From Wyeomyia smithii (Eukaryota; Arthropoda; Insecta; Diptera; Culicidae), in assembly GCF_029784165.1 (NCBI RefSeq), contig NC_073695.1, forward strand, positions 242,766,089 to 242,830,088: a stretch of DNA of 64,000 bases, in the 5' to 3' direction. This document shows positions 11,162-23,030 of the stretch, piece after piece. Under the pieces are notes generated by a model that worked only from the letters and a program-made list of their open reading frames with translations, was not told the origin of the DNA and did not search any database. Positions within the stretch are counted from its first letter, which is position 1, and each line of letters opens with the position of its first letter. The position numbers and the translations under genes were made by a program.

Positions 11162-11986
11162 TTGAATACGGACCGGAACAATTGGCAACGACCTAGGCGA
11201 CGAAATAAGGACGACGATTGGAAGCTCGGTACATGGAACTGTAGATCGCTGAACGCCCCGGGTGGCGACCGGATTCTGCTGGATCAGCTAGAACCCCGCC
11301 ACTTCGACATCGTTGCGCTCCAGGAGCATTGCCGGAAAGGAGAGAAGGTACGGAGGATTTGTGGCCGCAAGGCACAGTACTACCAGAGCGGCGGCACAAC
11401 CAATGAGCTGGGTACCGGCTTTATAGTGCTGGGCAGGATGCAGAGTCGTGTGATCAAGTGGCAGGCGATCAGCGACAGGTTGTGTTTGTTGAGAATAAAA
11501 GGCCGGTCCTACAACTTCACTATCCTCAATGTGCACTGCCCTCAAGAAGGAAGACCCGATGTAGAGAACGAAGAGTTCTACGCACAGCTGAAGAAACTCT
11601 ACGATAGCTGCTCGCGTAGAGACATCAAGATCGTCATCGGGGACATGAACGCGCAGATCGGTAGGGAAGAAATGTACAAGCCGGTGATCGGCCAACATAG
11701 CCTGCACACCGTGACGAACGACAACGGCCAGCGATGCGTCAACTTCGCAGCTTCCCGAGGACTGGCAGTCCGAAGTACCTTCTTTCCCCGTAAGGACATC
11801 CACAAAACCACCTGGAGATCACCTGACCAACGTATAGCAAATCAAATTGACCATGTTCTCATCGACGGCCGGTTCTTCTCTGACATTACAAACGTACGTA
11901 CCTATCGCGGTGCAGATATTGGCTCGGACCACTACCTAGTTGCGGTATCATTGCGCTCAAAACTGTCGACCGTATATCACGCGTGA
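11162..11986 (+). pseudogene. RTE endonuclease domain (APE-like)
   Basis: Encodes the endonuclease that nicks target DNA for target-primed reverse transcription. Family motifs are in order: GTWNCRSLN (Asn about residue 26), ALQEH (Glu about 55), IVIGDMNAQ (Asp/Asn about 160) and the C-terminal SDHYLV (Asp/His about 258). All catalytic positions look intact. The frame terminates at 11986, just after this domain. Homology resumes in another frame downstream (a LNIKQLRSSQAAEEYAQ-like stretch ended by TAG at 12056). The listed start is the first in-frame start codon; the original protein may have begun slightly upstream. Confidence 0.85.
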
Positions 11987-12117
11987 CATCGCCGAACCCC
12001 GCGGCTCAACATTAAGCAGCTCCGGAGCTCCCAGGCTGCGGAGGAATACGCGCAATAGCTTGAAGCGGTGCTACCCACAGCGGAGGGGCTGGGCGCATTG
12101 CCTCTCGAAGACGGCTG

Positions 12118-13389
12118 GTGCAGCATTCGCACAGCTATCGTGAAGACCGCAACGGCGACACTAGGAGTGGAAGAGATGACTGGTATGACGGGGAGTGCGA
12201 GGCAGCGGTGAATGAGAAGAACCGGACCTGGGCGATATACCTGGGCAGGTCAACGAGAGAGAACAAGGCCAATTACAAACGGGCACGGAACGACATGACC
12301 ACGGTTCTCAGACGAAAGAAGCGCCAGCAAGAGGATCGTGAGCATGAGGAGCTGGAGCAGCTATACCGTGCCAGTGAAACGCGGAAATTCTATGAGAAGG
12401 TAAACCAGTCCCGCAGAGGCTATGTGCCGCAAGCCGACATGTGCAACGACGCGGATGAGAACCTTCTCACGGATGCCAGCGAGGTGGTCGACAGGTGAAA
12501 GGAGTACTTCGATGGACACCTGAATGGCGAAACAGCAAACAGAAGCGGAGCAGGAACTGACCTAGGAGCACCAGCAGCGGATGACCGAGTACCAGCTCCC
12601 GATATTCACGAAGTCCTTTGTGAGATCGGGAAGCTGAAAAACAATAAAGCCGCAGGCAAAGACGGACTGCCGAGCGAGCTCTTGAAACATGGAAGAGAGG
12701 CGCTGGCTAGAGTGCTGCACTGGGTCATTTCCAGGATTTGGGAGGAGGAAAAACTGCCAGACGAGTGGATGGAGGGAGTTATCTGTCCCATCTACGAGAA
12801 GGGCGACAAGCTGGAGTGCCGCAACTACCGCGGCATCTCGCTTATCAATGCCGCCTACAAAATACTCTCACAGATCCTGTTCCGCCATCTATCACCTTTA
12901 ACCAGGAGGTTCGTTGGCCAGTACCAGGCGGATTTCATGGGAGCCCGTACCACCACGGACCAGATCTTCTCAATCCGACAGATCTTACAGAAATGTCGCG
13001 AGTACAACGTGCCCACACATCACATCTTCATTGACTTCACGGCGGCCTATGATACAGTCGATCGAGAACAGCTATGGCAGATCATGCACGACAACGGATT
13101 TCCGGATAAACTGACTCGATTGATTAGAGCTACCATGGCGCAAATGATTTGCTACGTGCGTGTTTCGGGGATACTCTCGAGTCCCTTTCAATCGCGCAGA
13201 GGGTTGAGACAAGGTGATAAACTTTCCTGTTTGCTGTTTAACATCGCCCTTGAGGGTGTGATCCGGAGGGCAGCATCGACACGAGGGGCACAATTTTCAC
13301 AAGGTCTGTTCAGCTTCTGGGCTTCGCGGATGACTTCGACACCATATCACGTAACTTTGCGACGGCGGAGGAAACTTACGCCCGAATGA
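12118..13389 (+). pseudogene. RTE linker and reverse transcriptase, first part
   Basis: In frame 1 the linker (WYDGECEAAVNEKN) runs into the RT. A TGA at 12496-12498 interrupts before KEYFDGHLNG. Then come NNKAAGKDGLPSELL, CRNYRGISLINAAYKILS, ADFMGARTTTDQIF, HIFIDFTAAYDTVDREQL, RGLRQGDKLSCLLFNIALEGVIRR. Near 13300 the frame is lost: the FADD catalytic box follows in another frame at 13323. Identity as RTE-type RT is clear; it cannot make a full protein. Confidence 0.85.
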
Positions 13390-14132
13390 AAGCCGAAGCT
13401 GGACGGATTGGATTGCGGATAAATGCGTCGAAAACAAAATACATGCGAGCGAGAGGCTCCAAGGAGAACAACATCAGCCTCCCAACTCAAGTCTCTGTGG
13501 ACGGTGATGAGCTTGAGGTGGTCGATGAGTTCGTGTATTTGGGGTCACTGGTGACCGCCGACAATAACACCAGCAAAGAGATCCAGAGACGCATCCAGGC
13601 AGGAAATCGTGCCTACTTTTCACTCCGGAAGACACTTCGATCGAATCGAGTGCGACGACGCACGAAGTTGACGCTGTACAAAACCCTGATAAGACCGATA
13701 GTCCTCTACGGGATCGAGACGCAAACGCTTCTCGCGGAGGACCTTAACGCTCTTGGAGTTTTTGAACGGAAGGTGCTACGGACTATCTGCGGTGGAGTAC
13801 AGACGGACGACGGAGAATGGCGACGGCGCATGAACCACGAACTGCACGCGCTGCTTGGAGAGAATCCCATTGCACACCTGGCGAAAGTTAATAGGTTGCG
13901 GTGGGCCGGTCATGTCGTAAGGATGCCGGACGGCAACCCTGTGAAATCACTTCTCTTTAGCAACCCTGCCGGCACCAGAAATAGAGGAGCGCAGCGTGCA
14001 CGATGGCTCGACCAGATCGAAGGAGACTTGCGGGTGATGAGACGCCTGGGGAACTGGCGAAACACAGCCCAAAACCGAGCAACATGGCGACAAATTCTTG
14101 ATAGAGCACGAGCCACCACGGCTCTCTTCTGA
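13306..14132 (+). pseudogene. RTE reverse transcriptase, FADD box and C-terminus
   Basis: Frame 3 carries LLGFADDFD (13314-13340) followed by TAEETYARM, INASKTKYM, VDEFVYLGSLVTADN, TLYKTLIRPIVLYGIET, LGVFERKVLRTICGG and VNRLRWAGHVVRMPD, ending ALF with a TGA at 14130-14132. This is the usual RTE C-terminal arrangement. Joined by a single frameshift to the preceding RT segment. Confidence 0.85.
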
Positions 14133-14161
14133 TTGACTGACTGACTGACTGGAGTTTCTGT

Positions 14162-14760
14162 GTAGCTCGAGAGCTAAAAACGAATAACTTTAGTGTAAAA
14201 GTGCTTAAAGATATAGCACTATCGAACTACGAACTCGACATAAGTTTAAACGATGCACGATTTGCGTAACAGTCAAAGTATATTTGATGGTGTATCCTGT
14301 ACGGTTCGGAACGCAGATTTCGACCTTCGATTGGTTTCCTAATGCTTGCTTAATCGACCAAATTATATACCACCCTAGTACACCGAGAATGCACTCTTTG
14401 GGCTATGTAAGAGTCAGCCTCTCCCCAAACCAATCACTTCACTAGTGGATGGCCACTAGGACGGCCCTAACTAAGCAGCATCGGGTAGCAGCAGTAGCGG
14501 CAGTGTTAGTGGTAGCAGAATCAGCGGTTTGTAAAGCCGCACTGCTTTTAGTGGCAGCATCAGCTAACATCACCAGGATGATATGGCAATATATTATAGT
14601 AGCTTTACGTCAACCTTGCGGTCGTGCCTTTGCATACAACCCTTCCGTTATTTTTCAACAATTTTAACTTTTTGTCATTTTTTATGTTTCATTTTAGTTG
14701 ACTTGTTCTGTTTTTATTGTTTGTCTAATTTAGTTTGTGTTTTTTTTTTTTTTTTTTACC
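14162..14760. repeat. R1-related fragment, otherwise no gene
   Basis: 14425-14470 (CACTAGTGGATGGCCACTAGGAC) matches 25375-25400. 14601-14645 carries the R1 right-end motif (ACGTCAACCTTGCGGTCGTG...ACAACCC). An ATG at 14449 opens 72 codons with no recognisable domain. The end is T-rich (16-T run near 14740). Confidence 0.4.
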
Positions 14761-15016
14761 TAGAACTACGTTTTTCTTTAGCCTACCACATAGGGATGCA
14801 AATAGGAAAACTATTACCGAAAAGGGGACGAAATATGTCCCTTTTTAAATGCTTATAAATCGGTTTGTTTTCAACCGATTTCCTTCATTTTTGCAGTAAT
14901 TGTTTGGAAAATTATACACGCATCCACCCAAATGTAGAAAATTGTTGATTGATTATACAAACTATTGTACTATTGATAATTGTCAAGCCTTGTTTAAACG
15001 AAAATTACGTCCTCTG

Positions 15017-15101
15017 ATTGGTCGTTATATGATTGCTTCAAAAGCACGGTCGACAGAATCATATACCTTGCAATTGAAAACCTGCTGTTTGGCCTATTTA
15101 A
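15017..15101 (+). promoter_or_regulatory. CCAAT/TATA-like promoter arrangement in R1
   Basis: An inverted CCAAT box (ATTGG at 15017) sits about 75 bp before a TATTTAAG motif (15095) that could act as a TATA element. The CCAAT portion is kept in the fragments at 1432 and 29425. Function is inferred only from motif spacing. Confidence 0.3.
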
Positions 15102-15299
15102 GAGCCTGTTTCAGCCGGAGCCGCTCATAATAGTTCTGGACAGCGACAAGTTGTCAATAGCAGTCGTCCTTCCTTAGCAGCAGCACTAGCCCTGTGGTTG
15201 GTCACCACGTTTCAGGAGCAGTGCGGTTCTTCTCAGCGTGTGTCGCCAGACTGCCATTATTCCCCCCGTGTTAGGGCAGCATGAAGATCGTCATCACCA

Positions 15300-16385
15300 A
15301 ATCCAATTTTGAACAGCAAAATGCCTTTTTTTTTCAAGGCAAATAAACAAGTCATTGAAAGTTAATAATTTTTGACAACGTAAGCAAGCATTCTGTGCGG
15401 ATTCCAGCAGTTACATCTGTCTCGGCCGTCTAATTTACAGAAGGTGAAATAGCTTCCACAGTGCATGTTGTCCGTGTATCTTAACTCCCACACTGTTGGG
15501 GCACAAAGGTTGCGATCAGCAACCGATTTTGAACAGCAAAATGCCTTTTTTCAAGGCAAATAAACAAGTAATTGAAGGGTGAAAATTTCCTAGCATCAAC
15601 ACAAGCAAACATTCTTCGCGGGATCCTAGCAATCAAATTCTGTTGTAGTTTATTTAGTTAATACCCCCACTGTTGGAACAGCACAAAGGCTGCGATCAAC
15701 ATAACCGATTTTGAATAACAAACTGCCCTGTTAGAACGCATTCACAAAGGCAGTTAATTCGAATATGCAGTACTGATATAAAGTCGATTCTATCAATCAG
15801 CATTAACAGAATTTCGTCGCCTTCCAGCTGCCAAGTTGCAACATGATGCAACACGCAACAACGAGCAAACGAAATCGCTTGATGTTACGAACCGCAATAA
15901 AATACGGGTTAAAACCGTTGCGTGTGTGAGAGCACCATCGGTGTTTATTCGCTGGAAACAAATATCGAATGCGAATTGTGGAATAATTCGTCTAAAGAAT
16001 ATAAGAGAATTAAACAACTGAAAAGAAAGGCGTGGCCTGTTACGTAGCACCCTTCGGCTACAAAAGAGTGTTTCTGGGAAAACTAGCTACATTCATTAGT
16101 CGGAAGGTGAGCTGGATGGACCGGACGCGTCCACAACGTTGACAGCAGTAGCAGCAGATATCGGCACTCAGCAGTTGCAGTAACAGACCATAGCAGCGGG
16201 TCGCGCCTGTGGCTGCCTTCAAATTAAACACTTGCCCTCAGGAGCAGCGCGGTTCTGCTCGCTTCTCAGCGTGTGTCGCCAGACTGCCGTTATTGCCCCA
16301 CTACTGAGGCAGCATAAAGGTTGCCATCAGAAAATCCAATTTTGAGCAGCAAAATGCTTTTCTCAAGGCAAATAAACAAATATTT
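15300..16385. repeat. Hairpin-bearing units within R1
   Basis: The segment TTTTGAACAGCAAAATGCC then T-run, CAAGGCAAATAAACAA recurs at about 15306, 15530 and 16340, each with a TGCCTT/AAGGCA stem around a T-rich loop. Each is preceded by an 'ACTGTTGGGGCA'- or 'GAGGCAGCA'-type box. A reverse copy is at 28400-28450. Roughly 200-bp spacing for the first two suggests old tandem duplication. Confidence 0.55.
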
Positions 16386-16654
16386 GAAGGTTAATAATTT
16401 TTTGACAACTCAAGCGAGCAATCTGTGCTGGATAGTAGCAATTTAAATCTGAAGCAGCCATCTAATTTACAGAATGTGAAACAGCTTTTACAGCTCGTGT
16501 TTTCAGTGTCTTTATTACCCCACTGTTGAGGCAGCACAAAGCAAGCATTAGTAGACTTTGACTCATTAATGAAACACCTACAACAATGCATTTGTTAATA
16601 GTGTGCGTAGTTCTACGTCAGTTATGCGGTCGTGTCTTGGATACAACCTCCTAC

Positions 16655-19600
16655 TTTTTTTTTGGTTCTAAGCTTTTTTATTTTATTTGACTTTTTGCTT
16701 GTTTTTATTTTTGTACATTTTTATTTCTTTTTCCTTGAACTGCTATTCATACTTTCAGATTTGTTTGACCTTTTGTTTATAATTGTAAATCAAAGCATCC
16801 TGAAGTGCAACTGTGGCTGCTCTACGCTTTTAGCAAACGTTTGACGAAGGCCTGGAGTTTCACTTGACCATGTTCAAAATTTATTCGCTGCTGCTGACAA
16901 ATGTGAATCCAATGCATCAGCTGCAACCAGTTACGACCTGACAGGAGCTCCTCAAAATTTGCTGCAACTTCCGAGAAATGCACTGCATAGCATTGCCCAA
17001 ATGATCTCACTGCCATCAATTTTAGCTGTTATTCATCTCTTCGAAATCAGTCTGCAATCCAGCGGCGAACGCGCACTAATTAAAACGTCACCCGATGTCA
17101 AACTGTGGGATTTCGATGAAACATGACACTTTCTGCCGTACACACGGGCATTTTTCAGGCCCCTCACTCCCCACCCATTTTTCTGATCGTGGTCGTGATC
17201 CCGATCCAGCGTCCGGCCGAGCGGAGCGGCGTTTAAGTTGATCGCTGTTGATTGATTTTGCCGAAGAGATTCAATGTTGAATTATGAAATTTAATATCGG
17301 TTTGCATGCCGGGCATGCTACCTGGATCAGATAAGAACGCCTGATATCCCCGAATCAGTTTTTTTCTGGAGCTCATAAATCAATAAAGAATTATGATTTC
17401 GGATCGGATAAAAGCGTTAGGCCGAAGGGCTGCATCGATTAGCTGTCGCTAGAACCAAACCAACTAATTAATGAATCCGTGTCAATTGTTGTCCCAAAGT
17501 GGGATGGGACAACGATAGGCCGAAGGTAATTTTTGAACCCCCTTAATACAAGAGAGAATTCATCTGTTCGACGATGTTACGTGTATCAAACACGTCCATC
17601 TCTCCCAGATGTATTCCTCGTGAGGGGTATTAATTTTGTTTGTAGATCCATCTATTATCCGATTTTTACCGTTCAATCATCAGTTGAGTAATTCAAGTAT
17701 CATCTTTAAGTCTAAACAGTGTTGTCAGATTCTTTGCCTCCACTGCTCTAAGTTTTTAATATAAACTTTGTGTTAAATTGCATACAAGTATGATTTCAAT
17801 TAAGTTTATTCAGTTTCCTACGGAACGAACGTTTAAAGCTAAAAAGCACCTAACTAACTCAAAAACATTTGTATTGTTTTGACAACGTTCACTAATTCCC
17901 CTCTCGTTTAACCACAGAAACCGGATAGGTTGATCGAACAGAGAACCCGAAGAGTAGGGAGTGTATAAACATTTCCCCTTAATCGCACAGACTGCAGCGT
18001 TGCTATAAAATGAGAGCAAAGCAATTGGGTTCACGTGTGCCTGGAACACCAGCAGCAAGAGAGCAAAGTTTTATAACATCCAAGGATGCTGTGCCGCGAA
18101 CCTGCGCGCGGGCTACTGCGGAAAACACCTTTTTGTTGTTGTTTTTTTTCTCGTTAGTGTTTTTTTTTATTCTCTTTACTCGCTATATGTGACTTCTTTT
18201 ATCATGTTTGCTACCTTTATGTGGTGCACACGCGAGCATAGCAAACTAACGAACTCACCATGGTTACAGAGATGGAGATGCTACTGGCCGTCGGGCAACT
18301 GGATCTGGACCGGTCGAGGACCGTTCGTTTGGCTGATAAGCCTGCTGGACTTCGAGAGGAGCGTTTAATCTTCAGCAGCGCAGCAGGCTGTGGCTAGGTA
18401 GATTTAGAGTCACTGTATTACCAGTCTGGCAGAGTTGAGAAACCAAATTCCACTTTCGACACTATAATATTTTGTTATACATTTTCTATGACTTTAAGAT
18501 GCAGTTAAAATTCGTATTCCCAGAATCCACTTCGCCAGACTAGCAACAGAGTGACTCTAGGTGCAAGTTGTTTCACCGCAAACGCATATATGGGAAGGGT
18601 AAGTGAGTGACCTTGCTGCAATGCAGGTTCGCTGATTGTGCGTTTCTAGGTACGCGATGCTCTGCACCTCAAGTCAATGTTTAACTTTTAAATTCATTTT
18701 TTTTCGCACTGCCCTCTTGCACTAGAGTTGGAAGCCAATCAATATTTTCGTTGGCATAGAAAATCAAAAAACCATGACGCCCTAATTTCTATCCATTTCC
18801 TCGTTCGATGCGCTTTCTTAATTATTCAATATGCGATCAGTCAATGTCATCATCAAATAGAACAAGCGCTTAATGAAGGGAAACATTTTCCATGGTTCAC
18901 AATTTGAAGAACATTTCCTACTAATTATCATTACCGCAACCAGAGACACAAACGAAGCTGTCCCTCAAAGTGATCGATTGTCCTCCGCCTGGGTTTAGTT
19001 TCTAGATCGCGCGTTTGTCGCGGTCAGAGGTTATCGCTGGAAGCAGCTAGAACTCAATTGAAAAAACAAAAACAAAACCAGCTTCCTCGAGCGCACAGTC
19101 CGGAACACAAAGCCCCAGGCCGTTATCGCGGCGTCATTTGACTGCCGGGCGAAATTTAGACAATGTGACCCACTTTCGCTATTACCATCTGCAACTGATG
19201 CTGCACTGCATGAGTAGAAGTAGAACAGATTAGTTATTGCAACATTGTAGAAAATTTCGACTAAATGATGTTAAACTAGATTTGACATACCTTAACGTGG
19301 GGCATTTATTTTTAGTTCTTGGGTACCATTTATCATCACACAGAAACAGACCAAAGATTGCGTGGCCGAGGTAAGGGAGACAAAAATTAGCTTCAGCTGA
19401 TTGACGTGTGAGACTTGACGAGAGACGTTTCAGTTTGTTTTCGGTTGTTTCACTATCTTCGCAGTTTTGCAGACTCAGACAGTAGCGAAAACCGGTGCGG
19501 ACAATGTCGATCGCGTTGAGGCCGGTCAGGGTCGAGAGAAGAAAGCGACTCGAAAACTGTAGCTCAAAGTTCGGCGAATGTTCCAATCTGTGGCTCGATT

Positions 19601-19789
19601 CCGGGGTGTCGCAAGTATTTTAAAATATGTATCATAGGAGGCCAGTACTAGCACAAGTTAGGCAAAATAAAATTCTACAAACTGTGTTACTTTTTATACC
19701 TAGATTTACTGTTTGAAACTGAATTTTAGTGAGAACTAATCTGCACACAGCAACTGCATGTTTCGCCATTCCAGTTTTTACGGCAGGAC
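16655..19789. other. 3.1 kb without recognisable gene
   Basis: No ORF with a recognisable domain on either strand, and no long inverted or tandem repeat. T-runs occur at 16650-16750 and 18130-18175. Base composition is more balanced than the neighbouring arrays, so this may be host intronic or intergenic sequence. Confidence 0.35.
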
Positions 19790-19819
19790 TATACCGTCCC
19801 GGACTAGTGATGGGAAACT

Positions 19820-19901
19820 TATCGATACTTATCGATAATATCGATAAGTGCTTGACATCGGTATTATCGTTATTTTTTGACGTTAACGATAATTATCGAT
19901 A
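19820..19901. promoter_or_regulatory. TATCGATA cluster, left hAT end
   Basis: Four exact TATCGATA octamers at 19820, 19830, 19839 and 19894, just inside the TIR. TATCGATA is the DRE bound by insect DREF, a BED-finger protein related to hAT transposases. In a hAT element these are most simply subterminal transposase-binding repeats; DREF binding is inferred. Confidence 0.6.
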
Positions 19902-20411
19902 TTATAAGGGTGAGCACAAGTCAGTGCGGCTGGTTACTGGAGGAGACCCAAAAGAAGGAGACCTCACCTACCCTTCCCCAGGAGTTGCTTTTGCCGCTAG
20001 GTATTTGTTGCTATTCGACAAGATTTAGCATTGTTGGGGGTGGTGTAAAGGTTCCCCCCGGATGTCACTGAGTTTCTGAGAAATAATGGTAACTAAAAAG
20101 GTATTTATGGTTTTTAGTTTCCTATGAACAGATGAATTCGACAACTCAGTAATGGAGAACTTTAAAAAAATATCCAAACTTTTCGCACCATCTCATAAAA
20201 AGCAATGACACGAAATTGTAATAAAATGCATTTTCTTTGGCTTGCCAACTCTTATAATATGATGGACATGCATAGCGGCAGTCTTGATAATTGTTTAGTT
20301 TAACTTGGAACTGTTTAAGTTTAAAGTATCTGTTACCCAACAAACAATTTTTATTTCAACTAAAAATCCAAATCAACGAAATTATTGCGCCAAAAAAAGG
20401 ATCCTGATTTA

Positions 20412-21529
20412 TACAGGGGGTGGAAAAAATAATTGAGATAAAAAAATTTCTCTCGAATTTTAAATGGCCAGAACTTTACGAAAAATGAATCAATTTTGAT
20501 AACCAGTTTCATTCCACTGGCCAACAGTATTATATTAGTATTACTTGGGTACTTGGTGTAACCATCCTACACCGAAAATGTTTCGGATTTCAAGAGTGTG
20601 TGTCAAAGTGTACATTTTTGCAACGCATAGAACGTTTTAGGCAACTAAATTGTCTATCTAAAATACTTCATTTAAAAAAAATCTGAGATCACCGATATTT
20701 TCTAAAATCATTTTTTGTTTTAAAATTATATTTTTTTCAGAGTAGGATCTTAAACTCATTTTTTTATATTTTTGAAGTAGGCTGACCAGATTTTCTCGGG
20801 ATAAAAACGGGACAAACGGGTTCAAAAAACGGTACACATGTTAACATTTATTCTTGAAATTTTTTTCCAACCAAAGCATGCAAACAAATGGGACTGCTTC
20901 GATGAACTTACCCCATCCTGAAGAGTGCAATTTTCAGCAATGAGTTCCTGAAATTCGTCACATGATGATCGAAATTTTGACTAACAATTATCATGGTCTC
21001 AACTTTCAATCTGACCTTTTTAAATGTTAATCCAGATAAATTTTCAAACGCAAGTTTGCAAAGTTGCTTGGTTTAATAAGACCTACACACCCACAATGTT
21101 CGATTGAATTCTGCTAGAGTGCTGCAAGCTCAAAGAAAATTAGTACCCGACAGGGAAAAAACCGCCAAAATCAACACCCATACTTAATAAATTCATACCT
21201 CGATGATTCCTTGGCGAATTTTCAATCTTTGGCTACCAATGAACCTGAAATAAATTCTGATTTATTGACAACATATAAACCTATGTGAAAAGAATGTCAG
21301 AAAAAGTTCTACGCGTTGCAAAAATGTACACTTTGGCACACACTCCGGAAATCTGAAACATTTCCAGTGACCCTTGGTCACGTCCAGTTCTCAAGTTATA
21401 CTAGGAATCTAGGACAGTTTTCCAGTAAAATGAAACCTGTTTTGTCTGAATTGATTCACTTTTCGTGAAGTTTTGGCCATTTAAAAATTGACAGAATTTT
21501 GCCTGCTTCAATTATTTCCCTTATTACAC
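20412..21529. mobile_element. TIR element (1.1 kb) inside the hAT
   Basis: About 230-bp arms are inverted: 20412-20640 (TACAGGGGGTGGAAAAAATA...) against 21305-21529 (...CAATTATTTCCCTTATTACA). Internal landmarks pair well, for example TTTAAATGGCCAGAACTTTACG with CGTGAAGTTTTGGCCATTTAAA and AAGTGTACATTTTTGCAACGC with its complement at 21307. No transposase ORF. The TACAG start suggests a Tc1/mariner-type MITE, tentative. Confidence 0.65.
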
Positions 21530-21834
21530 AACCTTCAAAATGAACTTCGGCTTGAAACTACTCCGTAGAAAGCACTCCCGGCGTAAAACTCAAAGACTTT
21601 CCAAAACAAACTGTTTAACTCGTCCGGTAGTTTGAATTATCATTCGCAGTATCGTAAGATTTGTTATTCAAGGCCTTAACACAATGGATACGTTGCGGCT
21701 GTGTTTGCGGCAATTTGACAGTTAGCCCATACATTTACTGTCAAATTGACGCAAACGTATCCATTCTGTTTGGGCCGTTACTATAACCGCAATTACGTTT
21801 GCGGTAAAAAAATGGACAAAAAATTCCCGATTTC

Positions 21835-22807
21835 ATGGGTTTCAAAATAGCGTCAAAAACAGACATCGTGCGGCACTTTGTGGACGCCGGGTATGCCGGT
21901 TCTGGCATCTACAACATTTTGACACTATTGGACAATGATCAGAGCATCGAAAGAAAACCCCCTGAGTGACAAGAAGCTTGCTGATAACCAAAAGGATGCT
22001 GAAGAGGAAGACCGAGGGAAAAGTGGCTAAATCGCTGCGTGCACTTGGCCGAGAGGTTGGTGCATGCTCTAAAACAGTGAAAAAGTATCTGGAGAACAAG
22101 GACATGCATACAAGAAGCTGCAGTCCCAACCACTGGTCTCGGAGCTGCAAGCAATGACGCAGCGACAGCGGTTGAATAAGATGGTCAAGTCGATTTTCCC
22201 GGCGAATCGCGACGTGGCAGTGGTGATGGACGACTAGACCTGTCTCACCCTGGATGGTAACGACTAGCAGGGTTCTTCGTATTTTACCTCCCCCACAAAG
22301 GAAGTGAGCACCGAGGTAAAGTTTATTTCACAGACCAAGTTCCCCAAGAAGGTGCGGCTGTGGCTGACAATCAGCGAGAAAGGGATGTCAAAGTTACTCT
22401 TCTTTCGCTCCGGGCTGGCCGTGAACGGGGAAATTTTTAGTACGAAGTGCCTGACAGACGTTGCGTCGTTCATTAAGAAATACCATAAGCGCGAAGACAC
22501 GGTGTTCTGGCCAGATTTGACGTCGGCCAACTACTCGAAGCGATCGTAGGAGGAGATGGAGCGGCTGAATATCGATGTGGTACCGAAGTCGGTGAATCCG
22601 CCCAATGTCCCCCACCTGCTTCCCATCGAGAATTTCTGGGCAAACTTGAAGCGCAAGATCTATTCCAACAATTTTGTCGCGAAAACGGAGGAGGAATTAA
22701 TAAAAAAAAAACGAAGAAAGAGCTTAAAAACATGGCTACACGCATGTTTTCGTCCGCCATGGCAAATGTTACGGTTAACTGCCAGAAAGCCTCACGCAAG
22801 GGCGTAA
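21835..22807 (+). pseudogene. ITm-family transposase relic, DD37E type
   Basis: A Tc1/mariner-superfamily (IS630-like) transposase in pieces. An N-terminal helix-turn-helix part starts MGFKIASKTDIVRHF at 21835, shifts near 21960, and continues ALGREVGACSKTVKKYL. First catalytic Asp lies in VVMDD (22223-22234), followed at once by TAG. Second Asp is in FWPDL (22514), third acidic residue in LLPIENFW (Glu at 22628). The gap between the last two is 37 codons, one a TAG stop, which defines DD37E. At least three stops and one shift make it inactive. Length (about 324 codons) is normal. Confidence 0.85.
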
Positions 22808-22964
22808 TATTTTTTTGCGAGGAAGCTAACATGATAACCTTGCATGGGAAATTCATCCAACTCAATTATCTGTCATAGTTTCTTTTTAATCACAATCTGA
22901 AATAGTTTTTTTTTTTTCACCATCTGAAAATATTTTTTTTTATCGCAAACGTTAGCTGTCAAAT

Positions 22965-23030
22965 TATCGATATTTATCGATAAAATCGATAAAACCCCCG
23001 GAATTATCGATTGTTATCGATGTACGTTTT
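22965..23030. promoter_or_regulatory. TATCGATA cluster, right hAT end
   Basis: Exact TATCGATA at 22965 and 22975, plus related ATCGATA, TATCGATT and TATCGATG copies to about 23030, mirroring the left end. Likely subterminal repeats of the hAT element. Confidence 0.55.

Larger units (their letters stand above)
10740..14161 (+). mobile_element. RTE-clade non-LTR retrotransposon with TSD
   Basis: TGGAGTTTCTGT occurs at 10740-10751 and again at 14150-14161, a 12-bp target-site duplication bracketing the element. The 3' end is a short (TGAC)n/(CTGA)n run at 14131-14149 instead of poly(A), as is usual for RTE. Order is 5' leader (10752-11161), APE endonuclease, linker, reverse transcriptase and C-terminal domain in one former ORF, now broken by several shifts and stops. 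The leader is shared with the minus-strand copy ending near 57850 and with a fragment at 30790-30975. RTE elements usually have one long ORF, as here. Confidence 0.85.
14761..16654 (+). repeat. Long dispersed repeat R1, forward copy
   Basis: Ends carry inverted TAGAACTACG (14761) and CGTAGTTCTA (16606), the right end continuing into GTTATGCGGTCGTGTCTTGGATACAACC. The whole unit reappears reverse-complemented at 28131-29676, slightly shorter, and in part at 870-1722. Inside are a CCAAT/TATA-like promoter arrangement (15017-15101), several related units with a GCC(T)nCAAGGC hairpin, and a 15800-16020 block present in both copies. No ORF over about 90 codons and no recognisable protein. Class unknown. 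Confidence 0.65.

Noticed and set aside
11288..11803. 171-codon ORF on the minus strand
   Set aside because: It lies opposite the RTE endonuclease and shows no domain; an antisense shadow.
14449..14667. Histone H3 gene start (MATRTALTKQ)
   Set aside because: Only a passing resemblance to an H3 N-terminus; the frame turns into low-complexity Ala/Val and ends without histone sequence.
18259..18395. Minus-strand exon ending ATG|GTGAGT, or a plus-strand 45-codon ORF starting at 18260
   Set aside because: A donor-like site and short open frames exist on both strands, but no acceptor, homology or conservation could be shown.
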